From Spirosoma montaniterrae (lineage in GTDB: Bacteria; Bacteroidota; Bacteroidia; Cytophagales; Spirosomataceae): 64,000 nt of DNA. The stretch covers positions 2,170,001-2,234,000 of the forward strand of contig NZ_CP014263.1 of the NCBI RefSeq assembly GCF_001988955.1. Direction: 5' to 3'. A program made the position numbers and the translations under genes. Under the pieces are notes generated by a model. The model did not search any database. It saw only the letters and a list, made by a program, of their open reading frames with translations, and had not been told where the DNA came from. The stretch's first letter is position 1. The number at the start of each line of letters is the position of its first letter. Positions 34,779 to 45,300 of the stretch are shown here, piece by piece.

Positions 34779-35441
34779 ATGGCTCTCGATTTAGAACAAC
34801 TGCTGGAAGCCCCTAACCTGCCCCAGTTAGTACAACAGGCGCAGGACGCGCTACGCGACGAAGCACGTCGGCGAACCGAATTTTACGCGTGGCTGCGCGA
34901 AGACGTAAAAGCTGAATTTATTAACGGGCAGATTGTAATGCATTCGCCTGTGAAAGAACGCCACTGGACAACCGTTGGTAACATTTATAGCCTATTACGT
35001 ACTTATGCGCTGAAACATAAGTTAGGCCGCGTGGCCTCGGAGAAAGCTCTGATTGCCCTGTTGCGTAATGATTATGAACCCGACGTGTGTTTTTGGAAAC
35101 AGGAAAAAGCCATACAGTTCACTGCCGAACAGATGAAATTACCCGCTCCCGATCTGGTAGTTGAGGTATTGTCGAAAGGTACGGCCCGGCGCGACAGAGG
35201 GGTTAAATTTACCGATTACGCCATCAACGGCATCAGCGAATATTGGATTGTGAATCCCGGTAAACAAACCTTGGAACAGTATTCGCTCGATCCCGAAATG
35301 GAAGCTTACGAACACGTCGGCACGTTCGACAATACGCAGGAATTTGCGGCCAAACAGGTTCTGGGCTTCCGTATTCCGCTGCTGGCGATGTTCGATGAAG
35401 TAGCCAACGTAAACGCGCTTTCCGCGCTCCTTTCCGATTAA
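34779..35441 (+). CDS. Uma2-family (DUF820) putative restriction-like endonuclease
   Basis: 220 residues. PD-(D/E)XK fold elements of the Uma2 family are visible: KAEFINGQIVMHSP, a YEPDVCFW block, then PDLVVEVLSKGTARRDRGVKF and YWIVNPGKQTLEQY. The core Asp/Glu (EPD, VVEV) are intact. The biological role of the family is unsettled; it is expanded in cyanobacteria and Cytophagales. Stand-alone transcription unit between two terminators. Confidence 0.9.
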   Translation: MALDLEQLLEAPNLPQLVQQAQDALRDEARRRTEFYAWLREDVKAEFINGQIVMHSPVKERHWTTVGNIYSLLRTYALKHKLGRVASEKALIALLRNDYEPDVCFWKQEKAIQFTAEQMKLPAPDLVVEVLSKGTARRDRGVKFTDYAINGISEYWIVNPGKQTLEQYSLDPEMEAYEHVGTFDNTQEFAAKQVLGFRIPLLAMFDEVANVNALSALLSD

Positions 35442-35478
35442 TTATCAGCACATTACATATCTAAAATAAATTCAGAAG

Positions 35479-35503
35479 ACGGACCCAAACGGGCCGTTTT
35501 TTT
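35479..35503 (+). terminator. Rho-independent terminator
   Basis: ACGGACCC/GGGCCGT hairpin with an AAAC loop (one mismatch) followed by T7, between the Uma2-family gene and the GSCFA gene. Confidence 0.75.
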
Positions 35504-35514
35504 GTTAATAAGGT

Positions 35515-36528
35515 ATGCAGTTCCATACCGAATTTACGCCCGAACCACTCCCCCATCGCATCGCTCTCACCAGCCGGATTGTGAGCATTGGCTCCTGCTT
35601 TGCCGAGGTTATGGGCCATCGATTAGCCGCCCACAAACTGACGGTACTGAACAACCCGTTCGGTACAATTTTCAACCCCGTGTCCATCGCCAAACTGCTG
35701 ACGATGGCCCTTAACGGCACCGCGCCCGATGAGAACCGTTACGTAGAGCGCGATGGCGTATGGTTTCATTACGACTTTCATTCATCGCACCATGCCCGTA
35801 GTCGCAACGACCTGCGTGAGCAATTGATGCAGTGTTTGCTTACTACGGCAGATGCCATCCGACAGGCTGATTTTCTGCTGCTTACACTGGGGTCGGCAGT
35901 GGTATACAGGCATATCGAAACGGGCAAAGTAGTAGCCAATTGCCATAAAATGCCCGGCACGCTTTTCGAGAAATATTTATACAGTTACGAGTACCTGATT
36001 GATGACCTGAAGCGACTGCTAAAAACACTGCGGAAGGCCAATCCGAAGCTGCGTATGCTGCTGACAGTAAGCCCCGTGCGCCACACCCGCGACACGCTAC
36101 CCCTGAATGCCGCGAGTAAAGCAACCCTGCGCGTAGTGGCTCACGAACTGACGACCTGGAATGATTGGGTCCATTATTTTCCTGCCTACGAACTGATGGT
36201 CGATGACCTCCGCGATTACCGCTTTTATGAAGCTGATCTGATTCACCCCAACGCACAGGCACACGACTATATTTTTGGAAAGTTTGCCGAATGCACCTTT
36301 GATGCCGAACTTCGCAGCTTCGTTGCCGAATGGACGGCTATCAGCAAATCGCTGGCACACCGCCCGTTATATGGCGATGATAGCCCTACCCACCAGCAGT
36401 TTTTAACGAAATTACTGACCCAGTTGGAAACACTTTCGAAACGGGTTGACGTTTCGGCGGAACTGACTGAAGTACGTGGGCGTTTGAAAAAATGTATTTT
36501 AAGTGAAGTGAGAAATTCTCATGTCTGA
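35515..36528 (+). CDS. GSCFA domain protein
   Basis: 337 residues with the diagnostic GSCFAEVMGHRL near the N-terminus (about 22-33), the conserved NNPFGTIFNPVS and a C-terminal ADLIHPNAQAHDYIF that resembles the catalytic end of SGNH-type esterases. A GDSL/SGNH-like hydrolase activity is therefore plausible but unproven. It overlaps the Mrp gene by 8 bases. Confidence 0.9.
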   Translation: MQFHTEFTPEPLPHRIALTSRIVSIGSCFAEVMGHRLAAHKLTVLNNPFGTIFNPVSIAKLLTMALNGTAPDENRYVERDGVWFHYDFHSSHHARSRNDLREQLMQCLLTTADAIRQADFLLLTLGSAVVYRHIETGKVVANCHKMPGTLFEKYLYSYEYLIDDLKRLLKTLRKANPKLRMLLTVSPVRHTRDTLPLNAASKATLRVVAHELTTWNDWVHYFPAYELMVDDLRDYRFYEADLIHPNAQAHDYIFGKFAECTFDAELRSFVAEWTAISKSLAHRPLYGDDSPTHQQFLTKLLTQLETLSKRVDVSAELTEVRGRLKKCILSEVRNSHV

Positions 36529-37624
36529 CTACCGACTAACGAAAGAAGCCGTAACACGTGCGTTGAGCACCGTTGAAGAGCCTGATTTGAAGCGCGATAT
36601 TGTGTCGCTCAACATGGTGAAAGACATTGAACTGGGTATCGGTTCGGTGCGCTTCACGGTAGTGCTTACTACCCCCGCCTGCCCACTGAAAGAAGTAATT
36701 CGCAAACGTTGCGAAGACGCCATCCATACACACGTTGGTTCCGATATTACGGTAACTATCGACATGATTTCGGATGTAACGTCAACGCGCAGCAATGCGC
36801 CGGTGCTGCCGGGTGTCAAAAACATTATCGCCGTATCGTCGGGTAAAGGGGGCGTTGGCAAATCGACCGTAACGGCCAATCTGGCTATTGCGCTGCATAA
36901 ATCGGGCGCAAAAGTCGGCATCATCGACGCCGATATTTACGGTCCGTCAATACCAACCATGTTCGGGGCCGAGGAGATGCAGCCGCGCATTTTCCAGGTC
37001 GACGGGCAAACGCGCATGGAACCGATTCAGCAGTTCGGCATTAAACTGCTGTCGATGGGTTTTTTAGTAGCACCGGGGCAGGCTATTATCTGGCGCGGTA
37101 CAATGGCGGGCCGGGCTTTGCAGCAGTTTTTTTCTGATGCCGACTGGGGCGAATTAGATTATCTGCTCATTGATTTGCCGCCGGGCACGGGTGACATTCA
37201 CCTGACGCTGGTGCAGACCGTACCTGTAACTGGGGCCATTATCGTGACAACACCCCAGAAAGTGGCCTTAGCCGATGCAACGAAGGGGCTGGCGATGTTT
37301 CGACAGCCGCAAATTAACGTGCCTGTATTAGGGGTTATCGAAAACATGTCGTATTTCACCCCTGCCGAACTGCCTGACAGCCAGTATTTTATTTTTGGCA
37401 AAGGGGGTGGTCGGCAATTGGCCCAACAGTTCGACGTACCACTTTTGGGGCAGATTCCGCTGGTACAGAGTATCCGCGAAGCTGGCGACGAGGGCCGACC
37501 GGCTATCAGTGCTGGCGAACCGGTTGCCAGTGCTGCTTTTAAGGCCACTGCCGAAGCACTCGCCCAACAGGTTGCCATCCGTAATGCTACCCTCGACCGC
37601 ACACAGCGCGTTGAAGTGGCGTAG
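36521..37624 (+). CDS. Mrp/NBP35 (ApbC-type) Fe-S cluster carrier ATPase
   Basis: 367 residues: an N-terminal MIP18-like domain (about 1-90), then a deviant Walker A P-loop SSGKGGVGKST (about 107-117) and Walker B-like DYLLIDLPPGTGD. The usual CxxC of Mrp is replaced by a Cys-free segment (ENMSYFTPAELPDSQYF), a variant typical of Bacteroidetes Mrp as I recall. It works with the NifU-domain protein 89 bp downstream in cytosolic Fe-S assembly or transfer; this is family knowledge plus neighbourhood. Confidence 0.92.
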   Translation: MSDYRLTKEAVTRALSTVEEPDLKRDIVSLNMVKDIELGIGSVRFTVVLTTPACPLKEVIRKRCEDAIHTHVGSDITVTIDMISDVTSTRSNAPVLPGVKNIIAVSSGKGGVGKSTVTANLAIALHKSGAKVGIIDADIYGPSIPTMFGAEEMQPRIFQVDGQTRMEPIQQFGIKLLSMGFLVAPGQAIIWRGTMAGRALQQFFSDADWGELDYLLIDLPPGTGDIHLTLVQTVPVTGAIIVTTPQKVALADATKGLAMFRQPQINVPVLGVIENMSYFTPAELPDSQYFIFGKGGGRQLAQQFDVPLLGQIPLVQSIREAGDEGRPAISAGEPVASAAFKATAEALAQQVAIRNATLDRTQRVEVA

Positions 37625-37712
37625 TTTCTGTATCGATTCTTCAGAGGGCGATACAGAACGGAGTTGAATAAAATCTGGTTATTCTGTAACTTTACCGTAA
37701 ATCAAAGTAGTC

Positions 37713-37979
37713 ATGGAGACGGTCGTTGACAACGAACAACTTACCGAGAAAATTGAACGGGCATTAGATGGAATGCGTCCCTATTTAGCTGCTGATGGCG
37801 GGAACGTAAAGATTCTGGAAATAACCGAAGACCGCACCGTTCGGCTCGAACTGATGGGTTCTTGCGGCTCATGTCCGATGTCGGCCATGACGTTTAAGGG
37901 CGGTCTGGAAGAGGCCATTCTTCGGGCCGTACCGGAAATCAGGAAAGTGGAAGCCGTGAACATCACGCCAGCGTTTTAA
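37713..37979 (+). CDS. NifU-like Fe-S scaffold (NifU C-terminal domain) protein
   Basis: 88 residues. A single Nfu domain: RPYLAADGGNVKILE and the cluster-binding CGSC in LMGSCGSCPMSAMTFKGG. Adjacent to Mrp, so an Fe-S transfer pair is likely. Confidence 0.93.
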   Translation: METVVDNEQLTEKIERALDGMRPYLAADGGNVKILEITEDRTVRLELMGSCGSCPMSAMTFKGGLEEAILRAVPEIRKVEAVNITPAF

Positions 37980-37984
37980 ACACT

Positions 37985-38227
37985 ATGAATTCACTCGCCG
38001 ACGTTGTTTCAATTAATCCTAAAGTCATGGGAGGTACCCCCGTGTTCGCAGGGACCCGTGTGCCGATTCAGTCGTTATTCGATCATATTGAATTGGGGAT
38101 TACAGTTGATGCGTTTTTAGAGGACTTCCCCAGTGTATCAAAAGAACAGGTTATGGGTGTCCTGAAGATTGCGGAACGGTTATTGACGGCACCCAACCTA
38201 ACAAGTATCTATGCGGCTGCTGCTTGA
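37985..38227 (+). CDS. DUF433 antitoxin (type II TA module)
   Basis: 80 residues with the DUF433 pattern INPKVMGGTPVFAGTRVP and a winged-helix-like remainder (EDFPSVSKEQVMGVLKIA). Overlaps the DUF5615 gene by 17 bases. It sits 5 bp after the NifU-like gene. Antitoxin role is from the usual DUF433/DUF5615 pairing. Confidence 0.9.
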   Translation: MNSLADVVSINPKVMGGTPVFAGTRVPIQSLFDHIELGITVDAFLEDFPSVSKEQVMGVLKIAERLLTAPNLTSIYAAAA

Positions 38228-38534
38228 TGAAAACGTTCCTGTTAAACTCAAACAAGATTTAACCGGTCACACAGTTTACACAGTACGAGAGCTACGTCGG
38301 GATGGCCGAGAAGATGAAGAGGTGTTACAATTGCTGGTTGACTTTAATTTTGATGCGTTGATTACCTGTGACAAGAATCTTCGTTTTCAACAAAACCTTA
38401 GTAGATACACTACGCCTGTTGTAGTGCTTGACACTTATACCAACGCCTACCTGGTCTTGCGACAAACAGTGCCAAATTTGCTTAGCTTGTTACAACAAGC
38501 CTTGCCTGCCGGTGCCACCATTGTAAAACCATAA
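38211..38534 (+). CDS. DUF5615 PIN-like toxin
   Basis: 107 residues: MRLLLDENVPVKLKQDL starts the Mut7-C/PIN-like fold, with acidic residues Asp6/Glu7, DEEVLQLL and ALITCDKNLRF forming the likely metal site. Predicted RNase toxin of the upstream antitoxin; coupled by overlap. Confidence 0.88.
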   Translation: MRLLLDENVPVKLKQDLTGHTVYTVRELRRDGREDEEVLQLLVDFNFDALITCDKNLRFQQNLSRYTTPVVVLDTYTNAYLVLRQTVPNLLSLLQQALPAGATIVKP

Positions 38535-38556
38535 ACGCCCAAATCAGGCGTTTTTT
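38533..38556 (+). terminator. Rho-independent terminator after the TA module
   Basis: AACGCC/GGCGTT hairpin, short loop, T6. It overlaps the end of the toxin stop codon. Confidence 0.75.
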
Positions 38557-38591
38557 CGTTTCTTTGCGGCTGCTACTTTCCCCTGACTATT

Positions 38592-40238
38592 GTGAAAATT
38601 GGTATTTTCTTTGGTGGACCAGCGCGTGAGCGCGAGGTGTCGTTTGCAGGTGGGCGCACGGCCCTCGCCAATTTAGATAAAGGCTTGTTTGAGCCAGTGC
38701 TGGTGTTTGTTGACGGGCGCGGACGATTTCGGCTCGTTCAGCCCGATTTTTTAAACCACGAATCATTGCTTGACGCCCTGCCGCAGGATGAATCGGGCTT
38801 TTCAGTTTACGACGAATCGCTGCCGAAAAACGCCCTCGACGCTGCCCTGCCCGAACTGCGACCCGAACAGTTCCGCGACTATTTCGATCTGGTTTTTTTA
38901 GCAATGCACGGCCCCAACTGCGAAGATGGTGCCATTCAGGGACTGCTCGAATGGTATGGCCTGCCTTATACCGGGCCTGGGCTGGTTGGGTCGGCGGTGG
39001 GTATCAACAAAATCCTGCAAAACGAACTGATTGCACTGGCAACGGGCCAACAAAAGAAAACCACGACCATTAGCCGCGACGCCTACGAACACGCCGATAA
39101 AGCGCAGTTTTTTGAGTCGCTGGTGGCGCATTTGGGTTTGCCGATTGTGGTGAAAGCTCCGCATCAGGGGTCGAGCATTGGCGTAGCCATTGTGCGCGAG
39201 GCCGACCTGAACACGTTTTGCCGGGCTGTTGAACAGTGCTTTTTTACGATGAGCATTCAACCGGATGGCTGGTCGAAACTGGGCGAATGGAACGATTTGT
39301 CTGCCGAAGAGAAACATAATCTGGCTCAACAGATGGTAAGCCTGGACTCGGGCATCAGTTTTCCGGTCGTAATCGAGCAGACCGGCGAAATCATCAGCCA
39401 CCCCGCCCAACTCATTCAACTACTCAACCAATCAACTAATCAACCCGTCAACCTCTCGTCGGTCAACGCCGAAGACGAAGTGCTGTTTGAAGAGTTCATA
39501 AGCGGTCAGGAGTTTTCGTGTGGGGTCATACAAGACGACGATCAAAACGCCATTGCCCTGCCGCCTACAGAAATTTACAACGCCGAAGCGTTTGATTTTC
39601 AGACCAAATACAAAACCAACGTTGCCCGCAAGCGCATTCCGGTTGAAACAAGTTTAGAAAATAACCGCAAGATTCAACTGGCGGTCGAAACCGCCTTTTC
39701 GCGCTTGGGCATCAACGTGTATTCACGCATCGACGGATTTCTGACGCCCGACGAGCGCGTGCTGCTCCACGACCCGAATACAATTCCGGGCATGTCGCCC
39801 TCGTCGCTGATTTTCAAGCAGATGGCCGAAATCGGCATGAACCTCGCCAACTCGCTAACGTACCTGATTCGGCAATCACTGCGCGAACGCATCCGAACCG
39901 GCAAAAACACGCCCCACCTCAAACGCCTGCTCGCCAATCTCGACGCGCGTTTGGCCGCCCGTAAAGCCAACCCGCTGCCCGAATGCGTGGTCTCGTTCGG
40001 CGAAAGCGACGAAGCCTTTACCGACGCTAAACAGCACTATCACAAACTGGCTGCGTCGGGCACGGTGCGGCCCGTGTTGCAGTACATCAAAAACAAAACC
40101 GAGAGCCACGAAGTCCCGGTTTATTGTTTGTTCAAAGAAACGATTGCCGAATTAGAAGCGACCTTAACGCAGCCCCGCCATCCGCTGCTGGTAGAAACCA
40201 CCGAGCGCACAGCCCATATCACCGAGCGGTATTTGTAG
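38592..40238 (+). CDS. D-alanine--D-alanine ligase-like ATP-grasp protein, extended
   Basis: 548 residues with a GTG start (KIGIFFGGPAREREVSFAGG). The N-domain and ATP-grasp core match Ddl: EDGAIQGLLEWYGLPYTGPG, VKAPHQGSSIGV, EEFISGQEFSCGV. The metal/product motif reads HDPNTIPGMSPSS (Asp394), where classical Ddl has Glu. A C-terminal extension of about 110 residues (from about 435) has no match I recognise, and there is an insertion around 190-270. Normal Ddl is about 310-370 residues. It is probably a peptidoglycan-precursor ligase or a specialised paralogue joining another substrate. Confidence 0.8.
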   Translation: MKIGIFFGGPAREREVSFAGGRTALANLDKGLFEPVLVFVDGRGRFRLVQPDFLNHESLLDALPQDESGFSVYDESLPKNALDAALPELRPEQFRDYFDLVFLAMHGPNCEDGAIQGLLEWYGLPYTGPGLVGSAVGINKILQNELIALATGQQKKTTTISRDAYEHADKAQFFESLVAHLGLPIVVKAPHQGSSIGVAIVREADLNTFCRAVEQCFFTMSIQPDGWSKLGEWNDLSAEEKHNLAQQMVSLDSGISFPVVIEQTGEIISHPAQLIQLLNQSTNQPVNLSSVNAEDEVLFEEFISGQEFSCGVIQDDDQNAIALPPTEIYNAEAFDFQTKYKTNVARKRIPVETSLENNRKIQLAVETAFSRLGINVYSRIDGFLTPDERVLLHDPNTIPGMSPSSLIFKQMAEIGMNLANSLTYLIRQSLRERIRTGKNTPHLKRLLANLDARLAARKANPLPECVVSFGESDEAFTDAKQHYHKLAASGTVRPVLQYIKNKTESHEVPVYCLFKETIAELEATLTQPRHPLLVETTERTAHITERYL

Positions 40239-40296
40239 TTAGTTCGTAATTATCTCTGAATCTACCCTGTGCGTTTGGCAGCTTGGCGGGGAGTCG

Positions 40297-40304
40297 TAAT
40301 TTTG
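40297..40304 (+). promoter_or_regulatory. -7 promoter box for phosphohexomutase
   Basis: TAATTTTG with a TTTG -33 element at 40274-40277 and a 19-bp spacer: the most complete Bacteroidetes promoter seen in this window. 44 nt before the ATG. Confidence 0.7.
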
Positions 40305-40348
40305 CCCATATCGTTTCGTCCAATAAACAGTGCCTTTTCTATTTCTTT

Positions 40349-42106
40349 ATGACAACGCAAACCCTCGACACAGCCACTCAACAGCGCGTTGACCAATGGC
40401 TCGGCGGCAACTACGACGCCGATACAAAAGCCTCTATCCAGCATCTGCTCGATTCGGGTAATTACACCGAACTGACCGACTCGTTTTACCGTGACCTCGA
40501 ATTTGGTACGGGCGGGCTGCGCGGCATTCTGGGCGTTGGCTCCAACCGCATGAACCGCTACACTGTTGGCGCAGCCACACAGGGACTCTCTAACTACATC
40601 AACGCAGCCTTTCCAGACCAGCAGCCGAAAGTTGCTATTGCTCACGATAGCCGCCGGATGAGTCCTGAGTTTGCCCGGTTAGTGGCCGATATTTTTTCGG
40701 CCAACGGCATCAAGGTGTACCTCTTCAGCAGCCTCCGCCCCACACCCGAACTCTCGTTTGCCATTCGGCAATTGGGGTGCCAAAGCGGTATTGTAGTTAC
40801 GGCGTCGCACAATCCGCCCGAATACAACGGCTATAAAGTGTACTGGAACGACGGGGCGCAGGTGGTATCGCCCCACGACAAGGCCATTATTGCCGAAGTA
40901 AGTAAGATTACATCTATCGACGACATCAAGTTTGAGGGCATACCCGAACGGATTCAATTGATTGACGAAGAGATTGATGCGCCCTACATCGAGCGTATTA
41001 AAACGAATGCTGTAAACCCTGACGTAATCCGGCGGCAGGCCGACCTGAACATCGTCTTCACGCCTATTCATGGCACGGGCATCACGCTGGTGCCTCGTGC
41101 GCTGGAAGCGTTGGGCTTTACAAACGTACACATCGTGCAGGAGCAGGCTACGCCCGATGGTAACTTCCCGACGGTGAAATCGCCAAACCCCGAAGAACGG
41201 GCCGCCATGCAGCTTGCACTCGATCAGGCACTGGCCCAAAACGCCGATCTGGTAATTGCCACCGACCCCGACGCCGACCGCGTGGGCGCGGGTGCCCGCA
41301 ATCACCACGGCGAATTTGAGTTGCTGAACGGCAACCAAATGGCGAGCCTGATTATCTACTACCTGCTCAACGCCTGGCGCGACGCAGGCAAGCTGACAGG
41401 CAAGGAGTTTGTGGCGAAGACCATCGTAACAACCGACCTCATCGACCGCATGTGCGAACGCTACGGCGTAACGTGCTACAACACGCTGACCGGCTTCAAA
41501 TACATTGCCGAAGTTATTCGCGAACTGGAAGGCAAGGAGCAGTTTATTGGCGGGGGCGAAGAAAGTTACGGCTATTTGATCGGCGATTTTGTACGCGACA
41601 AAGACGCGGTTGCCTCCTGCGCCATGATTGCTGAACTAACTGCCTACGCTAAAGATAAGGGCCAAAGCCTGTTCGATTTGCTGATGGCAATGTATCAGGA
41701 AAATGGCTTCTACTACGAGTCGTTGGTGTCGCTGACGAAGAAGGGCAAAACCGGAGCCGAAGAAATTCAGCAGATGATGGCCGACTTCCGGGTCAACCCG
41801 CCGAAAGAAATCGCCGGTTCGCCCGTGGTGCGAATTGACGATTACAAAACGCTGCAACGCACTGACGCCGAGGGCAACACTACGCCAATCGAAGCAGGTA
41901 AGATGGGAATCGAATCCTCGAACGTACTCCAGTTCTTTACCGCCGACAACACGAAAGTATCGGCCCGGCCCAGCGGCACCGAACCGAAGATTAAGTTCTA
42001 CGTGTCGGTGAACGAGCCCCTGGAAAGCAACGAAGCATTCGATGACACCTATGCCAAGTTAAAAGCGAAAGTGCAGCGTGTAATCGATGACCTAAACTTA
42101 TCATAA
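40349..42106 (+). CDS. Phospho-sugar mutase (phosphoglucomutase/phosphomannomutase family)
   Basis: Interconverts hexose-1-P and hexose-6-P. ATG 40349 is used (MTTQTLDTATQQ). Active-site Ser153 in TASHNPPEYNGYK, metal loop ATDPDADRVG (about 305), sugar-binding GGGEESYG and phosphate-binding RPSGTEPKIKFY are intact. 585 residues, the size of the PGM2-like subfamily. Single-gene unit with its own promoter and terminator. Confidence 0.94.
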   Translation: MTTQTLDTATQQRVDQWLGGNYDADTKASIQHLLDSGNYTELTDSFYRDLEFGTGGLRGILGVGSNRMNRYTVGAATQGLSNYINAAFPDQQPKVAIAHDSRRMSPEFARLVADIFSANGIKVYLFSSLRPTPELSFAIRQLGCQSGIVVTASHNPPEYNGYKVYWNDGAQVVSPHDKAIIAEVSKITSIDDIKFEGIPERIQLIDEEIDAPYIERIKTNAVNPDVIRRQADLNIVFTPIHGTGITLVPRALEALGFTNVHIVQEQATPDGNFPTVKSPNPEERAAMQLALDQALAQNADLVIATDPDADRVGAGARNHHGEFELLNGNQMASLIIYYLLNAWRDAGKLTGKEFVAKTIVTTDLIDRMCERYGVTCYNTLTGFKYIAEVIRELEGKEQFIGGGEESYGYLIGDFVRDKDAVASCAMIAELTAYAKDKGQSLFDLLMAMYQENGFYYESLVSLTKKGKTGAEEIQQMMADFRVNPPKEIAGSPVVRIDDYKTLQRTDAEGNTTPIEAGKMGIESSNVLQFFTADNTKVSARPSGTEPKIKFYVSVNEPLESNEAFDDTYAKLKAKVQRVIDDLNLS

Positions 42107-42137
42107 CCTATCAGTTAGTAATATAATTAAAATCAGG

Positions 42138-42166
42138 AAGCCCGGCCATGTTTAGCCGGGCTTTTT
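42138..42166 (+). terminator. Rho-independent terminator after phosphohexomutase
   Basis: AAGCCCGGC with GCCGGGCTT (9 bp) around an 8-nt loop and T5. Confidence 0.9.
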
Positions 42167-42306
42167 ACGTGGATATTAACAAACACACCGACAAGATTTT
42201 AAAAAAATTAAATATCTATCAGTTAGAACCCAGCCTCCTCCTACTTTAACAGGTAGCATTCTCCTATGGAATGTTATAGATGAACTTTATTTCATTCAAG
42301 AAAAGT

Positions 42307-45300
42307 ATGAAAAACATTTTACACCGAACGTACCGCACGTTGCCCCTACTCGTTTTGAGCTGGCTACTGTGTATGGTTGCAGTGGCCCAGGACCGTCGTG
42401 TTTCGGGCGTTGTCAAAGATGAAACCGGGTCTGCTTTGCCCGGTGTCAGCGTAGTGCTGAAAGGCTCTACGCAGGGAACCACTACTGATGCCGAGGGCAA
42501 ATACAACCTCGCCGTACCGGGCAGCAACGCCCGGCTTGTGTTCTCGTATGTAGGCTATGTATCTAAGGAAATTGCCGTGGGCAGCCAGTCTTCGCTTGAT
42601 GTTGCGCTACAGGCCGACGACAAAACGTTGAATGAGATTGTAGTTATCGGGTACGGTACGGCCAGAAAATCAGATTTAACCGGCTCTGTGGCAAGCGTAA
42701 AACAATCGCAATTGCTGGAGCGGCCCGCGCCCTCACTCAATCAGGCGTTGGCAGGCCGCATGGCCGGTGTGCAGGTGAATACCAACTCGGGCCGGCCCGG
42801 TGGCCGTACAACGGTTCGGGTTCGGGGCTTTAGTTCGATTAACTCCTCCAACAACCCGTTGTATGTGGTCGATGGGGTGCAGTTGCCGGTTGGCAATCAG
42901 GATCAGTTTACCAACGCCATCGACTATATCAACCCGAACGACATTGTATCGGTAGAGGTGCTGAAAGATGCTTCGTCAACGGCTATCTACGGAGCGCGGG
43001 GCGCCAACGGAGTTATCTTAGTAACGACTAAAAAAGGCAAATCGGGTGAAGGCCGTATTTCGTACAACGCTGATTTCAGCGTAAACACCATCGGTCCCAA
43101 CCGCCCCGAAGTGCTCAATGCACGGGAATATATGGCCGTTGAAGACCTCTCATACAAGAACATTGAGAAGTATGACCCGGTAGGCTGGGCCGCCGGGCGA
43201 TATGCCAACCTAAACCCTGTACTGAAACGGACGCAGATGCGGGCACTCTACCCGGACGTGTTCGACGAGAACCTGAATCCCCGGTACGATACCGACTGGT
43301 TTAAGGAGTCGAGCCAGAACAAGCTGTCGCAAAACCATCAGTTGAACTTCAGCGGAGGTAACGACCGCACGCAGTACTCGCTCTCGCTGGGTTTCCGCGA
43401 CGATCAGGGTTTGATCAAGACTTCGTACATGAAACGCTATTCGGGCCGTTTCACCATTGATGACCAGGTGAAGTCGTGGTTAAAAATTGGCGGTACGCTC
43501 AGCTACAACAATCAGTCGGAGAACTTAGTGGACATCAACGATGCCGTGGCGCGTCAGATTGTTGAAGATTTTCCTTTCCTGCCGGTTCGCTACCCCGACG
43601 GTACGTTTGCCAACAACCGCGATTATCCACAGGCTGAAGGAACGTTTAGTTCGGTACACCGCCTGATGGGTCGCCGGTTTATTATGAACACGCAGACCAC
43701 AACGGGTAGCCTGAACTCAGACATCACGCTGGCGAAAGGGCTGGTATTCAAAACAATCGTAGGTGCCAACATTATGACGCGGGAAGTTAATCAGTCAACG
43801 ACCCGTACGCTCGATTTAGGCGGTCAGGGCAACGCGTCGGTTTCAAACCGGAAAGACACCTTCTGGTCATTCGAGAACTTCCTGACATACAACAAGCAGG
43901 TGGGCCGCCATTCGTTCAACGGATTGTTGGGTCTGTCGTGGCAGGAAACGAACCTTTTCGGCATTAACTCGAACGTTCGTACATTTGCCACCGACTATTT
44001 TGGCTTCAATAACCTCGGTGCAGCAGCTATTCTGGGCGGTATTGGTTCGTTCGCCCAGCGCGAGGCCCTGAACTCGTATTTCGGTCGTTTCAACTATGGC
44101 TTAGACGAGAAGTACCTGTTTACGTTCACGGGCCGGGCCGACGGTTCCTCAAAGTTCGGGGCCAACAACAAATTTGCGTTTTTCCCCTCGGCGGCTGTAG
44201 CCTGGCGGGTATCGGAAGAGCCGTTCCTGAAAAACAGTTCAGTAATCTCTAACCTGAAAATCCGGTCGAGCTATGGTTTGTCGGGGAATTCCGAGATTCC
44301 GCCCTACACCTCGCTGCCCCTGCTTAGCTCAAACTACGCCACCATCTTCAACGATGCACGGGTGTCCGGTACGGGTGTATCGCGTCTGGCTAACCCCGAC
44401 CTGCGCTGGGAGCGCACCGCACAGGCCGACGTGGGCGTTGAACTGGGCTTGTTTAAAGGCCGGATCTCCATCGAAGCTGATTACTATTACCGGAAAACCA
44501 CCGACATGCTCCTCGATGCCCCGGTGCCGCTGTCGAGCGGATATGGTATCATTCGCCGGAACGTTGGCTCCATGCAGAATCAGGGTATCGAATTGGGCCT
44601 TAACACGGTTAACGTAGCGACAAGCGACTTTAACTGGACGACCAACTTTAACCTCTCCATGAACCGCAACAAGGTGTTAACGCTGGCCACGCCCGCCGAC
44701 ATCTTTAACGTGGGTGGGCCAAACTTCACCAACCCAACCAACGTAATTCGGGTTGGCGAGGCAGTAGGTTCGTTCTGGGGACTGACGCGTTTAGGTGTGT
44801 GGAGTGAAGCCGAGCGCGAAACTGCCGCCCGATTCCGCAGCTACCGCAATAACCTGACAATTCTGCCCGGCGACATCAAGTACCTCGATGTAAATGGTGA
44901 CTTTGCCATCACCGATGCTGACCGCAGCATTATCGGGAATGGTAGTCCGTTTGTGTGGGGAGCTATGAGCAATACGCTACGGTACAAAAAACTGGACCTG
45001 ACGGTCGAATTGCAGTACTCGTATGGGAATGACATTATGGACATGACCCTGCACCCGAGCGAAGACCGGCAGGCTTTAGCCAACAGCTACAAAACAGTAC
45101 TGGATGCCTGGACACCTACCAATCAGAATTCGCAGATTGCCGAAATCCGTGACACCCGTGCTGGTTACGTTACCAATGTCGATACACGCTGGATTAAAGA
45201 TGGCTCGTTTTTGCGAGGCCGCAACCTGCTGCTTGGCTACACGCTGCCCAGCAACCTCATCAGCCGCTGGAAGATGAATCAGTTCCGGGTGTATGCTACC

